A DNA stretch of 41,076 nt from the NCBI GenBank assembly GCA_913020765.1, contig CAJWAO010000013.1, forward strand, positions 1 through 41,076. Direction: 5' to 3'. Each line of letters starts with the position of its first letter. The first letter of the stretch is position 1. The notes below the pieces were generated by a model that had not been told where the DNA came from, did not search any database, and saw nothing but the letters and a program-made list of their open reading frames with translations. A program made the position numbers and the translations under genes. Origin of the DNA: an uncultured Flavobacteriales bacterium (GTDB lineage: Bacteria > Bacteroidota > Bacteroidia > Flavobacteriales_D > Crocinitomicaceae). Positions 25,231-32,947 of this stretch are shown one piece after another.

Positions 25231-26394
25231 ATGCGAACCTTTTTATTTGTAATGCTTGCATTTTCCGGAGTAACTGTCTTACAAGCTCAAAAGTCTATCG
25301 AAACAGTTGTGATTGACGCCGGACATGGAGGCAAAGATCCAGGTTGCCACGGCAAGTTTTCAAAAGAAAAACACGTTTGTCTATCGATGGCCCTAAAACT
25401 GGGAGCGCTTATTAAAAAAAAATACCCTGAACTTAAAGTAATTTATACGCGTGAGACGGATGTTTTTGTTGAACTTGGTGAACGTGCAAATATAGCCAAT
25501 AAGGCAAGAGCGGATTTATTTATATGCATCCATGCCAATGCTGCATCCCCCGCAGCTTACGGAACAGAAACCTATGTATTGGGATTACACCGTTCTGAAT
25601 CGCAACAAAAAGTAGCTTCGCGCGAGAACTCCATCATTGAGCTCGAGGAAGACGGTGGTGCACAGTATAAAAATTTCGATTTATCACCAGATGCAATAAT
25701 TGCAAAACGATTGCAATTATCTGTTTTTCTTGACCATGCAATTATGTTTGCTCAATATCTTCAAGCAGAGTTTAAAAAACTGGGACGACGCGACCGAGGA
25801 GTAAAGCAAGCAGGATTTATGGTGCTATACAAAACAACCATGCCGAGCGTTTTAATTGAGACAGGGTTTTTGACAAATCCAAGCGAGGAAATTTTCATTG
25901 GTAAAGAAACCGGACAAAATAAAATGGCAAATGCAATGCTTGCCGCGTTTGAAAAATACAAACGAAATATCGAAGGAAAAGAACTTTCAACCCCAATAAA
26001 ATCTGAAAATAAAAACATTAGCGAAGAAAAACCAGTAGAAAAAGTTCTAGAAAAAAATAAATTAAAAGAAGAATCCAAAAACTCAACATTTATTTCTAAA
26101 GTAATTGAAGCTGAAGACAAGAATACAGGGCTCAACTTTAGAGTTCAAATTTTAAGTTTAAATGCAAAAATAAATGCGGATTCTCCTCGTCTAAAAGGCG
26201 AAAAGGACACCTTTGAGTACCGACAGGGGGGACTGTATAAATATTGTACCAAAAGCTTTGGAAAGGATTTAAAGTCTGCTGTAAAATACAAGGTTCAAAT
26301 GCGTGAAAAAGGTTTTCAAGGTGCTTTTGTAGTTGCTTTCTTAGACGGAGAACGCATTGGTATTGAAAAAGCCATTAATTTAGTAGAAAAATAA
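25231..26394 (+). CDS. N-acetylmuramoyl-L-alanine amidase (Amidase_3) with C-terminal SPOR-like domain
   Basis: A 387-residue exported zinc amidase that cleaves the bond between MurNAc and the stem peptide. From the ATG at 25231 the signal peptide is MRTFLFVMLAFSGV to LQAQ. The zinc ligands are H32 (VIDAGHGGKDPG), E46 and H101 (FICIHANA). The catalytic glutamate is E210 in SVLIETGFLTN. A Lys/Glu-rich linker (about 250-295) leads to a C-terminal domain (about 300-387, FRVQILSLNAKI...EKGFQGAFVVAFLDG) of the SPOR type, which usually binds septal, denuded glycan. An upstream ATG at 25177 would precede the signal peptide by 18 residues and overlaps the predicted transcription start. mlaD follows after 3 nt. 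Confidence 0.92.
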   Translation: MRTFLFVMLAFSGVTVLQAQKSIETVVIDAGHGGKDPGCHGKFSKEKHVCLSMALKLGALIKKKYPELKVIYTRETDVFVELGERANIANKARADLFICIHANAASPAAYGTETYVLGLHRSESQQKVASRENSIIELEEDGGAQYKNFDLSPDAIIAKRLQLSVFLDHAIMFAQYLQAEFKKLGRRDRGVKQAGFMVLYKTTMPSVLIETGFLTNPSEEIFIGKETGQNKMANAMLAAFEKYKRNIEGKELSTPIKSENKNISEEKPVEKVLEKNKLKEESKNSTFISKVIEAEDKNTGLNFRVQILSLNAKINADSPRLKGEKDTFEYRQGGLYKYCTKSFGKDLKSAVKYKVQMREKGFQGAFVVAFLDGERIGIEKAINLVEK

Positions 26395-26397
26395 ATT

Positions 26398-27435
26398 TTG
26401 AAATTTCAAAAGGAAATAAAGGCAGGTTTGGTGGCAATTGGCGCTATTTTAATCTTAGTATTTGGTATTAATTTCCTCAAAGGCTATAGTTTTTTTGGGG
26501 GTGACGATGTTTACCATGCTTATTTTGAAAACTCCAATCAGTTAATGGTATCCAGCGATGTAATTCTGAATGGCGTTGTGATAGGAAAAGTAGTGGACGT
26601 TTCTATTTTCCCCAATAACGAACCTAATCGCAGGGTAAAAATAACTTTTAACATTCAGAACAGCACGGTCAAAATAACAAAAGGAAGCACTGTAGAGATT
26701 GGCTCTCCTGATTTTTTCACTAAGGGATTAATTCTTAAAACAAATCCCTCAAATAAAAATGAATACAAAAAAGGGGCTGAAATTCCGGGTATAAAATCTA
26801 ATCTTGACATCGCATATCAGGTCAAAGAGTATGCAGATCCGATAACCCAAAAACTTCAGAGTATGATGATTTCGGTGGACAACATGGTCAACTCGCTCTC
26901 GGCTTTTTGGGATTCAACAGCGACCTCTGAAATTGAAGGAAGCTTTAACCGAGTAAAAACAACGATTGATAAATTGGGTAATGCGGCAGCAGAAATTGAA
27001 CTATTCGTTGCCGAAGAGCGACTACAATTCTCTCGAATAATGTCAAACGTAGAAAGTATCACAGTAAATCTTAAAAAGAGTAATTCCACCGTTACCGAGA
27101 TTATTGGAAATACAAAGAAAATATCTGATGATTTGGTTTCTGCGGATTTTAAAAGCATTGTTTTGGATGCAAATACATCCATCCAAAAAATAAATGCTGT
27201 CCTCGAGGAAGTTGAAAATGGTACTGGAACAATGAGCAAGCTTCTCCATGATGAAGGATTATACAAAGAACTTATAGAATCGAATAAAAAACTTCAAGAC
27301 TTGGTGGAGGACCTTACACTTCATCCTGAGAGATACATCCATTTCTCCCTATTGGGTTCAAAAACAAAAGGGACAACCTTGAGTCCCAAGGAGGAAAGAA
27401 AACTAAGAAAAGTTTTGGATAGCATCCAAGATTAA
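26398..27435 (+). CDS. mlaD: MlaD-family (MCE domain) phospholipid-transport protein
   Basis: A 345-residue periplasmic protein anchored by one N-terminal helix (about 8-28, GLVAIGAILILVFGINFLKG). The MCE domain spans about 37-120, with VILNGVVIGKVVDVSI and IGSPDFFTKGLILKTN. The C-terminal part is helical and coiled, as in other members that form hexamer-based lipid channels. The start codon is TTG at 26398: the next ATG falls about 50 codons later, after the anchor, and TTG is preceded by the amidase stop at 3 nt. No MlaE/MlaF genes are in the window. Co-transcription with an amidase and proximity to lptD point to envelope lipid homeostasis. Confidence 0.92.
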   Translation: MKFQKEIKAGLVAIGAILILVFGINFLKGYSFFGGDDVYHAYFENSNQLMVSSDVILNGVVIGKVVDVSIFPNNEPNRRVKITFNIQNSTVKITKGSTVEIGSPDFFTKGLILKTNPSNKNEYKKGAEIPGIKSNLDIAYQVKEYADPITQKLQSMMISVDNMVNSLSAFWDSTATSEIEGSFNRVKTTIDKLGNAAAEIELFVAEERLQFSRIMSNVESITVNLKKSNSTVTEIIGNTKKISDDLVSADFKSIVLDANTSIQKINAVLEEVENGTGTMSKLLHDEGLYKELIESNKKLQDLVEDLTLHPERYIHFSLLGSKTKGTTLSPKEERKLRKVLDSIQD

Positions 27436-27593
27436 TGCCGGGTAATAGATACTACAACTGTACTGTTGATATGTCCTTTTAGTTTCCCATTTTGATAGTG
27501 TAACAATATTTATATTTAATCAATAATTATTCTAAATAATGCCGTGTATTGATTTTTGACAATACTATGCGTGCATAATATAATAAGTTTAAT

Positions 27594-27601
27594 TATATTT
27601 G
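27594..27601 (+). promoter_or_regulatory. Predicted -7 box for the Fe-S oxidoreductase operon
   Basis: TATATTTG, a perfect TAnnTTTG, lies 17 nt before the ATG at 27619, within the 183-bp gap after mlaD. The -33 position lacks TTG. It supports starting the gene at 27619 rather than at an upstream TTG (27556). Confidence 0.5.
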
Positions 27602-27618
27602 GTATATATAAAGATAAA

Positions 27619-28956
27619 ATGAACATAAGTATTCTTTTTTTCTGTATTATCGCATCCCTAGGGATTGCCTTTTTCTCCTATAATATTTGGAAAATAAAAT
27701 ACAATATTAATCTTGGACTTTCTCTTGAACGAACGGATCAAAAAAGGAAAAGACTAAAAACCATGATACTGGTTGCTTTTGGTCAAAAAAAGATGTTTTC
27801 ACGACCAATACCCGCAATACTCCATTTATGCCTTTACGTCGCTTTCGTTATTACCCAAGTGGAATTATTAGAAATTTTTGCAGACGGAATTTTAAACGAG
27901 CACCGCCTTTTTAAGTCCTCTCTCGGTGGTTTTTACACATTTACAATAAGTTTTATAGAGATACTGTCTGTATTGGCATTTATCGCAACAATTGCATTTC
28001 TTGCAAGAAGGAATTTGCTTAAGCTGCCAAGGCTCAATATGAAAGAAATGATTGGATGGCCGACAAAAGATGCAAACCTGATTCTCATTTTCGAACTAAT
28101 TCTATTGGTCTGCATCTTCACAATGAATGGAACGGATGAGGTATTATTTCAAAGAGGCGCCTCACATTTCAGTGAAGGAACCATTGGTAGCTTTGGTTTT
28201 AGCGTCTCATCATTTATCGGACCTTTATTGTTTGATGGATTCAGTAACCACACCTTGCATATTGCTGAAAGAGTAGGTTGGTGGGGGCATTTATTTATGG
28301 TTTTAGGATTCTTAAACTACCTCCCCTATTCCAAGCATTTTCACATTCTATTAGCATTTCCAAATACCTACTATTCCAACCTCGATAAAAAAGGAAAGTT
28401 TACGAATATGGATAGTGTCACCAGCGAAGTAAAGTTAATGATGGATCCAACAGCAGACCCTTATGCAGCACCAGACCCAAATGCCCCACCTCCCTCGAGG
28501 TTTGGAGCCAAAGATGTGACTGATTTAACTTGGAAAAACTTAATGGATGCATACACATGTACAGAGTGCGGTCGGTGCACCTCATCATGTCCCGCAAACA
28601 TAACAGGGAAGCTTCTTTCACCGAGAAAAATAATGATGGATACACGAGACCGTCTTGTAGAACTAGGTGAAAATAAAAGAAAAAATGGAAAAGATTTTGA
28701 CGATGGCAAGTCTTTACTTGGTGACTATATTTCGGAAGAGGAACTTTGGGCATGTACTTCATGTAATGCCTGTGTAGATGAGTGTCCTGTCAATATTGAT
28801 CCATTATCTATTATCGTTGACCTAAGAAGGTTCTTGGTAATGGAAGAATCAAAAGTTCCTAGCGAATTAACAGGAATGCTCACCAATATTGAAAACAATG
28901 GTGCGCCATGGCAATTCTCACAAAATGATAGATTAAACTGGGCAAATGAAGAATAA
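27619..28956 (+). CDS. Membrane-bound 4Fe-4S oxidoreductase (heterodisulfide-reductase/NarI-like)
   Basis: A 445-residue protein with about five membrane helices in the first 260 residues (MNISILFFCIIASLG; IPAILHLCLYVAFVITQ; FYTFTISFIEILSVLAF; LILIFELILLVCIFTM; GWWGHLFMVLGFLNYL). Histidines in two of these helices (HLCLYVAF, GHLF...KHFHIL) are possible heme b ligands, as in NarI/HdrE-like subunits. The cytoplasmic C-terminus carries two 4Fe-4S motifs: C314, C317, C320, C324 and C379, C382, C385, C389. The likely role is electron transfer between the quinone pool and a soluble partner, for which the CCG protein at 29390 is the obvious candidate. Donor and acceptor are unknown. It overlaps the HAD gene by 11 nt. 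Confidence 0.9.
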   Translation: MNISILFFCIIASLGIAFFSYNIWKIKYNINLGLSLERTDQKRKRLKTMILVAFGQKKMFSRPIPAILHLCLYVAFVITQVELLEIFADGILNEHRLFKSSLGGFYTFTISFIEILSVLAFIATIAFLARRNLLKLPRLNMKEMIGWPTKDANLILIFELILLVCIFTMNGTDEVLFQRGASHFSEGTIGSFGFSVSSFIGPLLFDGFSNHTLHIAERVGWWGHLFMVLGFLNYLPYSKHFHILLAFPNTYYSNLDKKGKFTNMDSVTSEVKLMMDPTADPYAAPDPNAPPPSRFGAKDVTDLTWKNLMDAYTCTECGRCTSSCPANITGKLLSPRKIMMDTRDRLVELGENKRKNGKDFDDGKSLLGDYISEEELWACTSCNACVDECPVNIDPLSIIVDLRRFLVMEESKVPSELTGMLTNIENNGAPWQFSQNDRLNWANEE

Positions 28957-29380
28957 GAACGAAAGATTTAAATTAATTGATGTAAAAGAAGATGGGAAAT
29001 CAATTTCACCTGTTTTACCTGAAGAAGTAAAGAACTATATGATTGACATCGATGGAACGATATGTGATGACATCCCGAACGAAGAGCCAGAAAGAATGGC
29101 AACTGCGGAATTGTTCGATGATGCGCTAGAGACCATAAATACATGGTTCGAACAAGGCCATATCATAACTTTTTTTACCTCCCGAGTGGAGGAACATCGT
29201 GAGGTTACTGAACAATGGCTGAAGAATAATGGTTTCAATTACCATGGCCTTCTCATGGGAAAACCTAGAGGTGGAAATTATCATTGGATAGACAACCATA
29301 TTGTTAGGGCAACCAGATATACAGGAAAGTTTACCAATCTTGTTGAAAAAAGTGCAAACATTCAAGTATTCAAAGAATAA
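28946..29380 (+). CDS. HAD-like phosphatase family protein (often labelled phosphoheptose isomerase)
   Basis: A 144-residue protein. HAD motif I is at 32-40 (MIDIDGTIC; D34 nucleophile and D36), motif II is in ITFFTSR, and a late motif with acidic residue is NYHWIDNH. The conserved loop HREVTEQWLKNNGF and LLMGKPRGGNYHW match a small family found in Flavobacteria that is commonly annotated phosphoheptose isomerase, although no SIS domain is present. Phosphohydrolase activity is plausible but the substrate is unknown. It is embedded between the two Fe-S oxidoreductase genes, overlapping the first by 11 nt and 9 nt from the second, so it is co-expressed with them. Confidence 0.85.
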   Translation: MKNKNERFKLIDVKEDGKSISPVLPEEVKNYMIDIDGTICDDIPNEEPERMATAELFDDALETINTWFEQGHIITFFTSRVEEHREVTEQWLKNNGFNYHGLLMGKPRGGNYHWIDNHIVRATRYTGKFTNLVEKSANIQVFKE

Positions 29381-29389
29381 AATTCTCGT

Positions 29390-30172
29390 ATGCAAGTACC
29401 TACAATGGCAGACATGATGGCTAGAGGAGAAAACCCTGATATTTTATTTTGGGTAGGCTGCTCTGGTAGTTTTGATGACCGTGCGAAAAAGATAACCAAG
29501 GCCTTGGTCAAAATATTGAACAATTGCCAAGTTTCCTTTGCTGTTCTTGGAAGTGAAGAAAGCTGCACTGGTGATCCGGCAAAGCGTGCAGGAAATGAAT
29601 TCACCTACCAAATGCAAGCGATGATGAACATAGAGGTACTAAATGCATACGAAATAAAGAAAATCGTAACCGCTTGTCCCCACTGTTTTAACACACTTAA
29701 GAATGAATATCCAGAGTTGGGTGGAGATTATGAGGTTATTCACCATACCCAAATGATTCAGGACCTTATCAATCGAGGTAAATTGGGTCTCGAAGAATCC
29801 GGGTCATTTAAAGGTAAAAAAATTACTTTTCACGACCCATGCTATTTGGGAAGAGCAAATGATGTTTACGAGGCTCCCCGTCAGCTTATTGAAAAACTAG
29901 ATGCGGAACTTGTAGAAATGAAAAGATGCAGAACAAAGGGTTTATGTTGCGGTGCCGGTGGGGCTCAAATGTTCAAAGAGGCAGAAAAAGGAAACAAAGA
30001 AATCAACATTGAGAGAACCGAGGATGCCATTGAAACTGCGGCAGAAGTGATTGCAACAGGATGCCCTTTTTGTAATACGATGATGACAGATGGAATAAAA
30101 AATGCAGAGAAAGAGGAAACAGTTAAAGTTTTAGATATCGCTGAATTAATTGCCAATGCAGCCGAACTTTAA
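29390..30172 (+). CDS. HdrB-like (Fe-S) protein with two CCG domains
   Basis: A 260-residue soluble protein with tandem cysteine-rich (DUF224/CCG) domains. The second is complete: C151 (HDPCYLGR), C186-C187 (LCCGAGG), C225 and C228 (CPFC). The first has C24, C59 and C96/C99 (CPHC), but the expected Cys-Cys pair is replaced by Cys-Thr (ESCTGDPAKRAGNE). CCG domains hold noncubane 4Fe-4S clusters in heterodisulfide reductase HdrB and are found in glycolate, lactate and glycerol-3-phosphate oxidases. With the membrane 4Fe-4S protein encoded just upstream, this forms a likely two-subunit oxidoreductase; the substrate is unknown. It overlaps the following gene by 17 nt. Confidence 0.9.
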   Translation: MQVPTMADMMARGENPDILFWVGCSGSFDDRAKKITKALVKILNNCQVSFAVLGSEESCTGDPAKRAGNEFTYQMQAMMNIEVLNAYEIKKIVTACPHCFNTLKNEYPELGGDYEVIHHTQMIQDLINRGKLGLEESGSFKGKKITFHDPCYLGRANDVYEAPRQLIEKLDAELVEMKRCRTKGLCCGAGGAQMFKEAEKGNKEINIERTEDAIETAAEVIATGCPFCNTMMTDGIKNAEKEETVKVLDIAELIANAAEL

Positions 30173-30620
30173 ATCCTTATTCCCCGAAATGCCTGGAGAG
30201 AGTCGGGTTTGGGCCTATCTCTGTAGTAGGCGTCTAAGCGACGAGGAAGCCGCTCTAATAAATGATGAAATCAAAAAATTCACAAGCGCTTGGAAGGCAC
30301 ATCAAAAGCCCTTATCAGCGCAAGGGCAGCTCTTTTACAACCAATATATTATTCTGGTTGTTGATGAATCTATTGAACCAATTTCTGGCTGTTCTATTGA
30401 CTCGTCGGTGCATTTTATAAAAGCTATTGAGAGACATCTGTCGGTTGACTTCTTTAACCGGCTCAATGTACTTATCCTCAACGAGGAAACCCCAAAACTG
30501 ATTTCATATCATGATATAGATGATTTCAAGGGTGATTTCGTTTTCAATCCAAGAATCGAAAGATTGCATGAGTTGAGGGATAAATGGCTTGTGGAAATTC
30601 AATCACCACCCTATTTCTAG
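30156..30620 (+). CDS. Conserved hypothetical protein, Fe-S operon (mislabelled ABC transporter ATPase in relatives)
   Basis: A 154-residue soluble protein starting at the ATG 30156 (an in-frame TTG two codons upstream is less likely). Visible blocks are SLFPEMPGESRVWAYLCSRR, FTSAWKAHQKPLSAQGQLFY, IILVVDESIEPISGCSIDSS and LNVLILNEE. To my knowledge related flavobacterial proteins are often named ABC transporter ATPase, but there is no Walker A, signature or Walker B motif, so that name is not supported. It is the last gene of the operon, overlapping the CCG gene by 17 nt. Its stop shares the palindrome CTAG (30617-30620) with the stop of the converging aldehyde dehydrogenase-like gene. Function unknown. 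Confidence 0.82.
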   Translation: MQPNFKSLFPEMPGESRVWAYLCSRRLSDEEAALINDEIKKFTSAWKAHQKPLSAQGQLFYNQYIILVVDESIEPISGCSIDSSVHFIKAIERHLSVDFFNRLNVLILNEETPKLISYHDIDDFKGDFVFNPRIERLHELRDKWLVEIQSPPYF

Positions 30621-31495
30621 TATGAATTCGAGGCACCACCTATTTTCTCAATGGGATGCCACGTTGTTTTAAGCTCTTGAAAATCCGTGATAAATTGAAT
30701 TCCTTGCTCTTGCATCAGACTAAAATCATTTGAATAAGCACGCACACGCTTAAGATTATCAACTGAAGCCAATTGAACTTTAGTAACGTACTTGTTACGT
30801 ACATCCAAACTTATTCCATTCACATCCATGTGAGAAGATAAGGGCGACCATAATTCATCAATATGACCTGTTAGAATATTTACAACTCCTCCGGGAACAT
30901 CAGATGAATTCAGCACCTCAGCCAAAGTAACTGCGCAAAGAGGTTTGTCTTCAGAGGCGATAATTACGCATGAATTGCCTCCTGCAATAACAGGCATGAG
31001 CATCGAAACTAAACCCAATAGACCAGAAGACTGCACTGCCATAATCCCGATTACACCCATGGGTTCATAGCTTGAAAAATTAAAATGAGACGAACTAACA
31101 GGATTTACAGAGCTAGCCACTTGATTAAATTTATCACACCAACCTGCGTAGTAAACAATTCTATCTATGGAATTATCCACCTCCATTTGTGCTTCTTTTT
31201 TGGTAGAATTCTCAAGCATTAATTCTTCCACAAATTGAGCTCTTCTTCCCTCAAGCATTTCAGCAATTCTATACAATACCTGTCCTCGGTTAAAGGCTGT
31301 TCTCTCCTGCCAAGAACCTTGTGCCTTTCTGGCAGACTGAACCGCATTTCTAACGTCTTTTCTTGAGCTGAGGCATACATTTGCAATAGGTTCTTTAGCT
31401 TTATTTAGGACTTTATAAAATCTTCCTGATTCAGTTCTAGGAAACTTTCCATCGATGTATAATTTATATGTTTTCAAAACTTCTACACGTTTCAT
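30617..31495 (-). CDS. Half-length, catalytically dead aldehyde dehydrogenase (ALDH16-like second domain)
   Basis: A 292-residue protein related to the NAD-binding half of aldehyde dehydrogenases: YKLYIDGKFPRTESGRFY, VQSARKAQGSW, IDRIVYYAGWCDKFNQ, EPMGVIGIMAVQSSGLLGL, NSCVIIASEDKPLCAVTLAE and VPGGVVNILTGH. The PWN motif is replaced (MAVQSSG), and the catalytic Cys domain and general-base Glu are absent. It ends in a conserved-looking tail with KTTWHPIEKI. It starts 8 nt after the complete ALDH, in a different frame. The combined length (480 + 292) is close to that of ALDH16, which has one full ALDH unit plus a second unit lacking the catalytic domain. A structural or regulatory partner of the ALDH is the best inference. 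Confidence 0.85.
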   Translation of the reverse strand: MKRVEVLKTYKLYIDGKFPRTESGRFYKVLNKAKEPIANVCLSSRKDVRNAVQSARKAQGSWQERTAFNRGQVLYRIAEMLEGRRAQFVEELMLENSTKKEAQMEVDNSIDRIVYYAGWCDKFNQVASSVNPVSSSHFNFSSYEPMGVIGIMAVQSSGLLGLVSMLMPVIAGGNSCVIIASEDKPLCAVTLAEVLNSSDVPGGVVNILTGHIDELWSPLSSHMDVNGISLDVRNKYVTKVQLASVDNLKRVRAYSNDFSLMQEQGIQFITDFQELKTTWHPIEKIGGASNSY

Positions 31496-31503
31496 ATCTA
31501 TTT

Positions 31504-32946
31504 TTATTTAAGATAGGCTCCCAAGCCATGTAAACCACCTTCTCTCCCAAAACCACTTTCCTTATACCCCCCAAAAGGAGATGAAGGGTCAAACTTATTA
31601 TAGGTATTCGCCCAAACGACTCCTGCTTTTAGCTTGGAAGTAAGGTTAAAAATTTTGGATCCCTTGTCAGTCCATACTCCAGCAGCTAAACCGTAGGGTG
31701 AGTTGTTTGCTTTCTGAATCACCTCGTCAACAGTTCTGAAGGTTTGAATCGTCAACACAGGGCCAAAAATTTCCTCTTGAGCTAAAATACTCGACTGAGC
31801 AACATTTATAAAAAGCGTAGGTCGGCAATAATAACCCTCGGTAGGGATAGCACAATCAGTTTGAAAAAATTCAGAGCCCTCCTTAATTCCAATATCAATA
31901 TACCTGTTAATAATTTTGAGCTGCTCCTTTGAATTTATGGCACCCACATCAGTATTCTTATCTAGAGGATTTCCAACCTGAAGTGATTGCATTCTATGTT
32001 TGAGTTTTCGAATAACCTTCTCCGCAACACTCTCCTCAACGAACAATCGTGAACCCGCGCAGCATACATGACCTTGATTAAAAAATATCCCATTAATAAT
32101 CCCCTCAACAGCCTGATCAATAGGGGCATCACCGAAAATTATGTTGGCAGACTTTCCACCCAACTCAAGTGTTGCCCTCTTATTAGATCCTGCAATCGTT
32201 TTTTGAATTAATTTACCCACCGCCGTTGAACCTGTGAACGCTATTTTAGAAACTTTTGGATGCGCAACGATTGCGGCGCCTGTATCGCCAAAACCAGTTA
32301 CAATATTTACGACTCCTGGAGGAATTCCAGACGCTTCAATAATTTCTGCCAATTTCAATGCAGTCAGAGAGGTCGTCTCTGCTGGTTTCAAAACAACTGT
32401 ATTTCCCGTAGCCAAAGCTGGCGCAATTTTCCATGCAGCCATAAGTAGAGGGAAATTCCATGGTATAATTTGTCCTGCAACACCAAGGGATTTTTTGTGC
32501 TGGTTGGGAAATGCATATTCCAATTTATCCGCCCAACCTGCATAATAAAAGAAATGATTACATGCTAGGGGAATATCGATATCGCGTGCCTCTCTTATGG
32601 GTTTTCCTGAATCTAAAGATTCAATTACTGCCAGCTCACGTGCTTGCTCTTGCATCAATCTGGCGATTCTAAAAATATATTTACCCCGCTCTGCAGCGCT
32701 AATTTTAGACCATAGCTCATAAGCCTTCTCTGCAGCCTGAACTGCAAGGTCAACATCCTCCTCATTGGCTTCTGAAACATCGGCTATATGTTTCTCATCA
32801 TGCGGATTAGATGAAGAAAAATATTTGTTCGATGAAGGTTTGACCCATTTTCCATCGATATACAAGTCATATTGCTTCCTTAAATTGATATGACTGGCAT
32901 TTTCAATAGAATCTGCATACTCCCAAGCGTTATTTTTTGTACTCAT
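31504..32946 (-). CDS. NAD(P)-dependent aldehyde dehydrogenase of the deoC operon
   Basis: A 480-residue complete ALDH. It has the oxyanion asparagine N163 (IPWNFPL), the general base E261 (LELGGKSANI), the catalytic cysteine C295 (FFNQGHVCCAGSR, with C296 next to it), the cofactor segment FTGSTAVGK and the C-terminal EEIFGPVL and SPFGGYKESGFGREGG. It follows deoC after a single base, so it most likely oxidises acetaldehyde, the second product of DeoC, to acetate. The paired half-length ALDH begins 8 nt downstream. The protein ends a little earlier than many ALDHs (at GLGAYLK), as the first domain of ALDH16 does. Confidence 0.93.
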   Translation of the reverse strand: MSTKNNAWEYADSIENASHINLRKQYDLYIDGKWVKPSSNKYFSSSNPHDEKHIADVSEANEEDVDLAVQAAEKAYELWSKISAAERGKYIFRIARLMQEQARELAVIESLDSGKPIREARDIDIPLACNHFFYYAGWADKLEYAFPNQHKKSLGVAGQIIPWNFPLLMAAWKIAPALATGNTVVLKPAETTSLTALKLAEIIEASGIPPGVVNIVTGFGDTGAAIVAHPKVSKIAFTGSTAVGKLIQKTIAGSNKRATLELGGKSANIIFGDAPIDQAVEGIINGIFFNQGHVCCAGSRLFVEESVAEKVIRKLKHRMQSLQVGNPLDKNTDVGAINSKEQLKIINRYIDIGIKEGSEFFQTDCAIPTEGYYCRPTLFINVAQSSILAQEEIFGPVLTIQTFRTVDEVIQKANNSPYGLAAGVWTDKGSKIFNLTSKLKAGVVWANTYNKFDPSSPFGGYKESGFGREGGLHGLGAYLK

Positions 32947-32947
32947 A

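Noticed and set aside
27556-27618. Extension of the Fe-S oxidoreductase to TTG 27556
   Set aside because: It adds 21 residues before a clear first membrane helix and lies upstream of the -7 box at 27594.
30617-31495. Half-length ALDH as a frameshifted or decaying pseudogene
   Set aside because: The sequence downstream of its stop is the converging 154-aa gene, with no remnant of a catalytic domain, and its C-terminus looks like a genuine conserved end.
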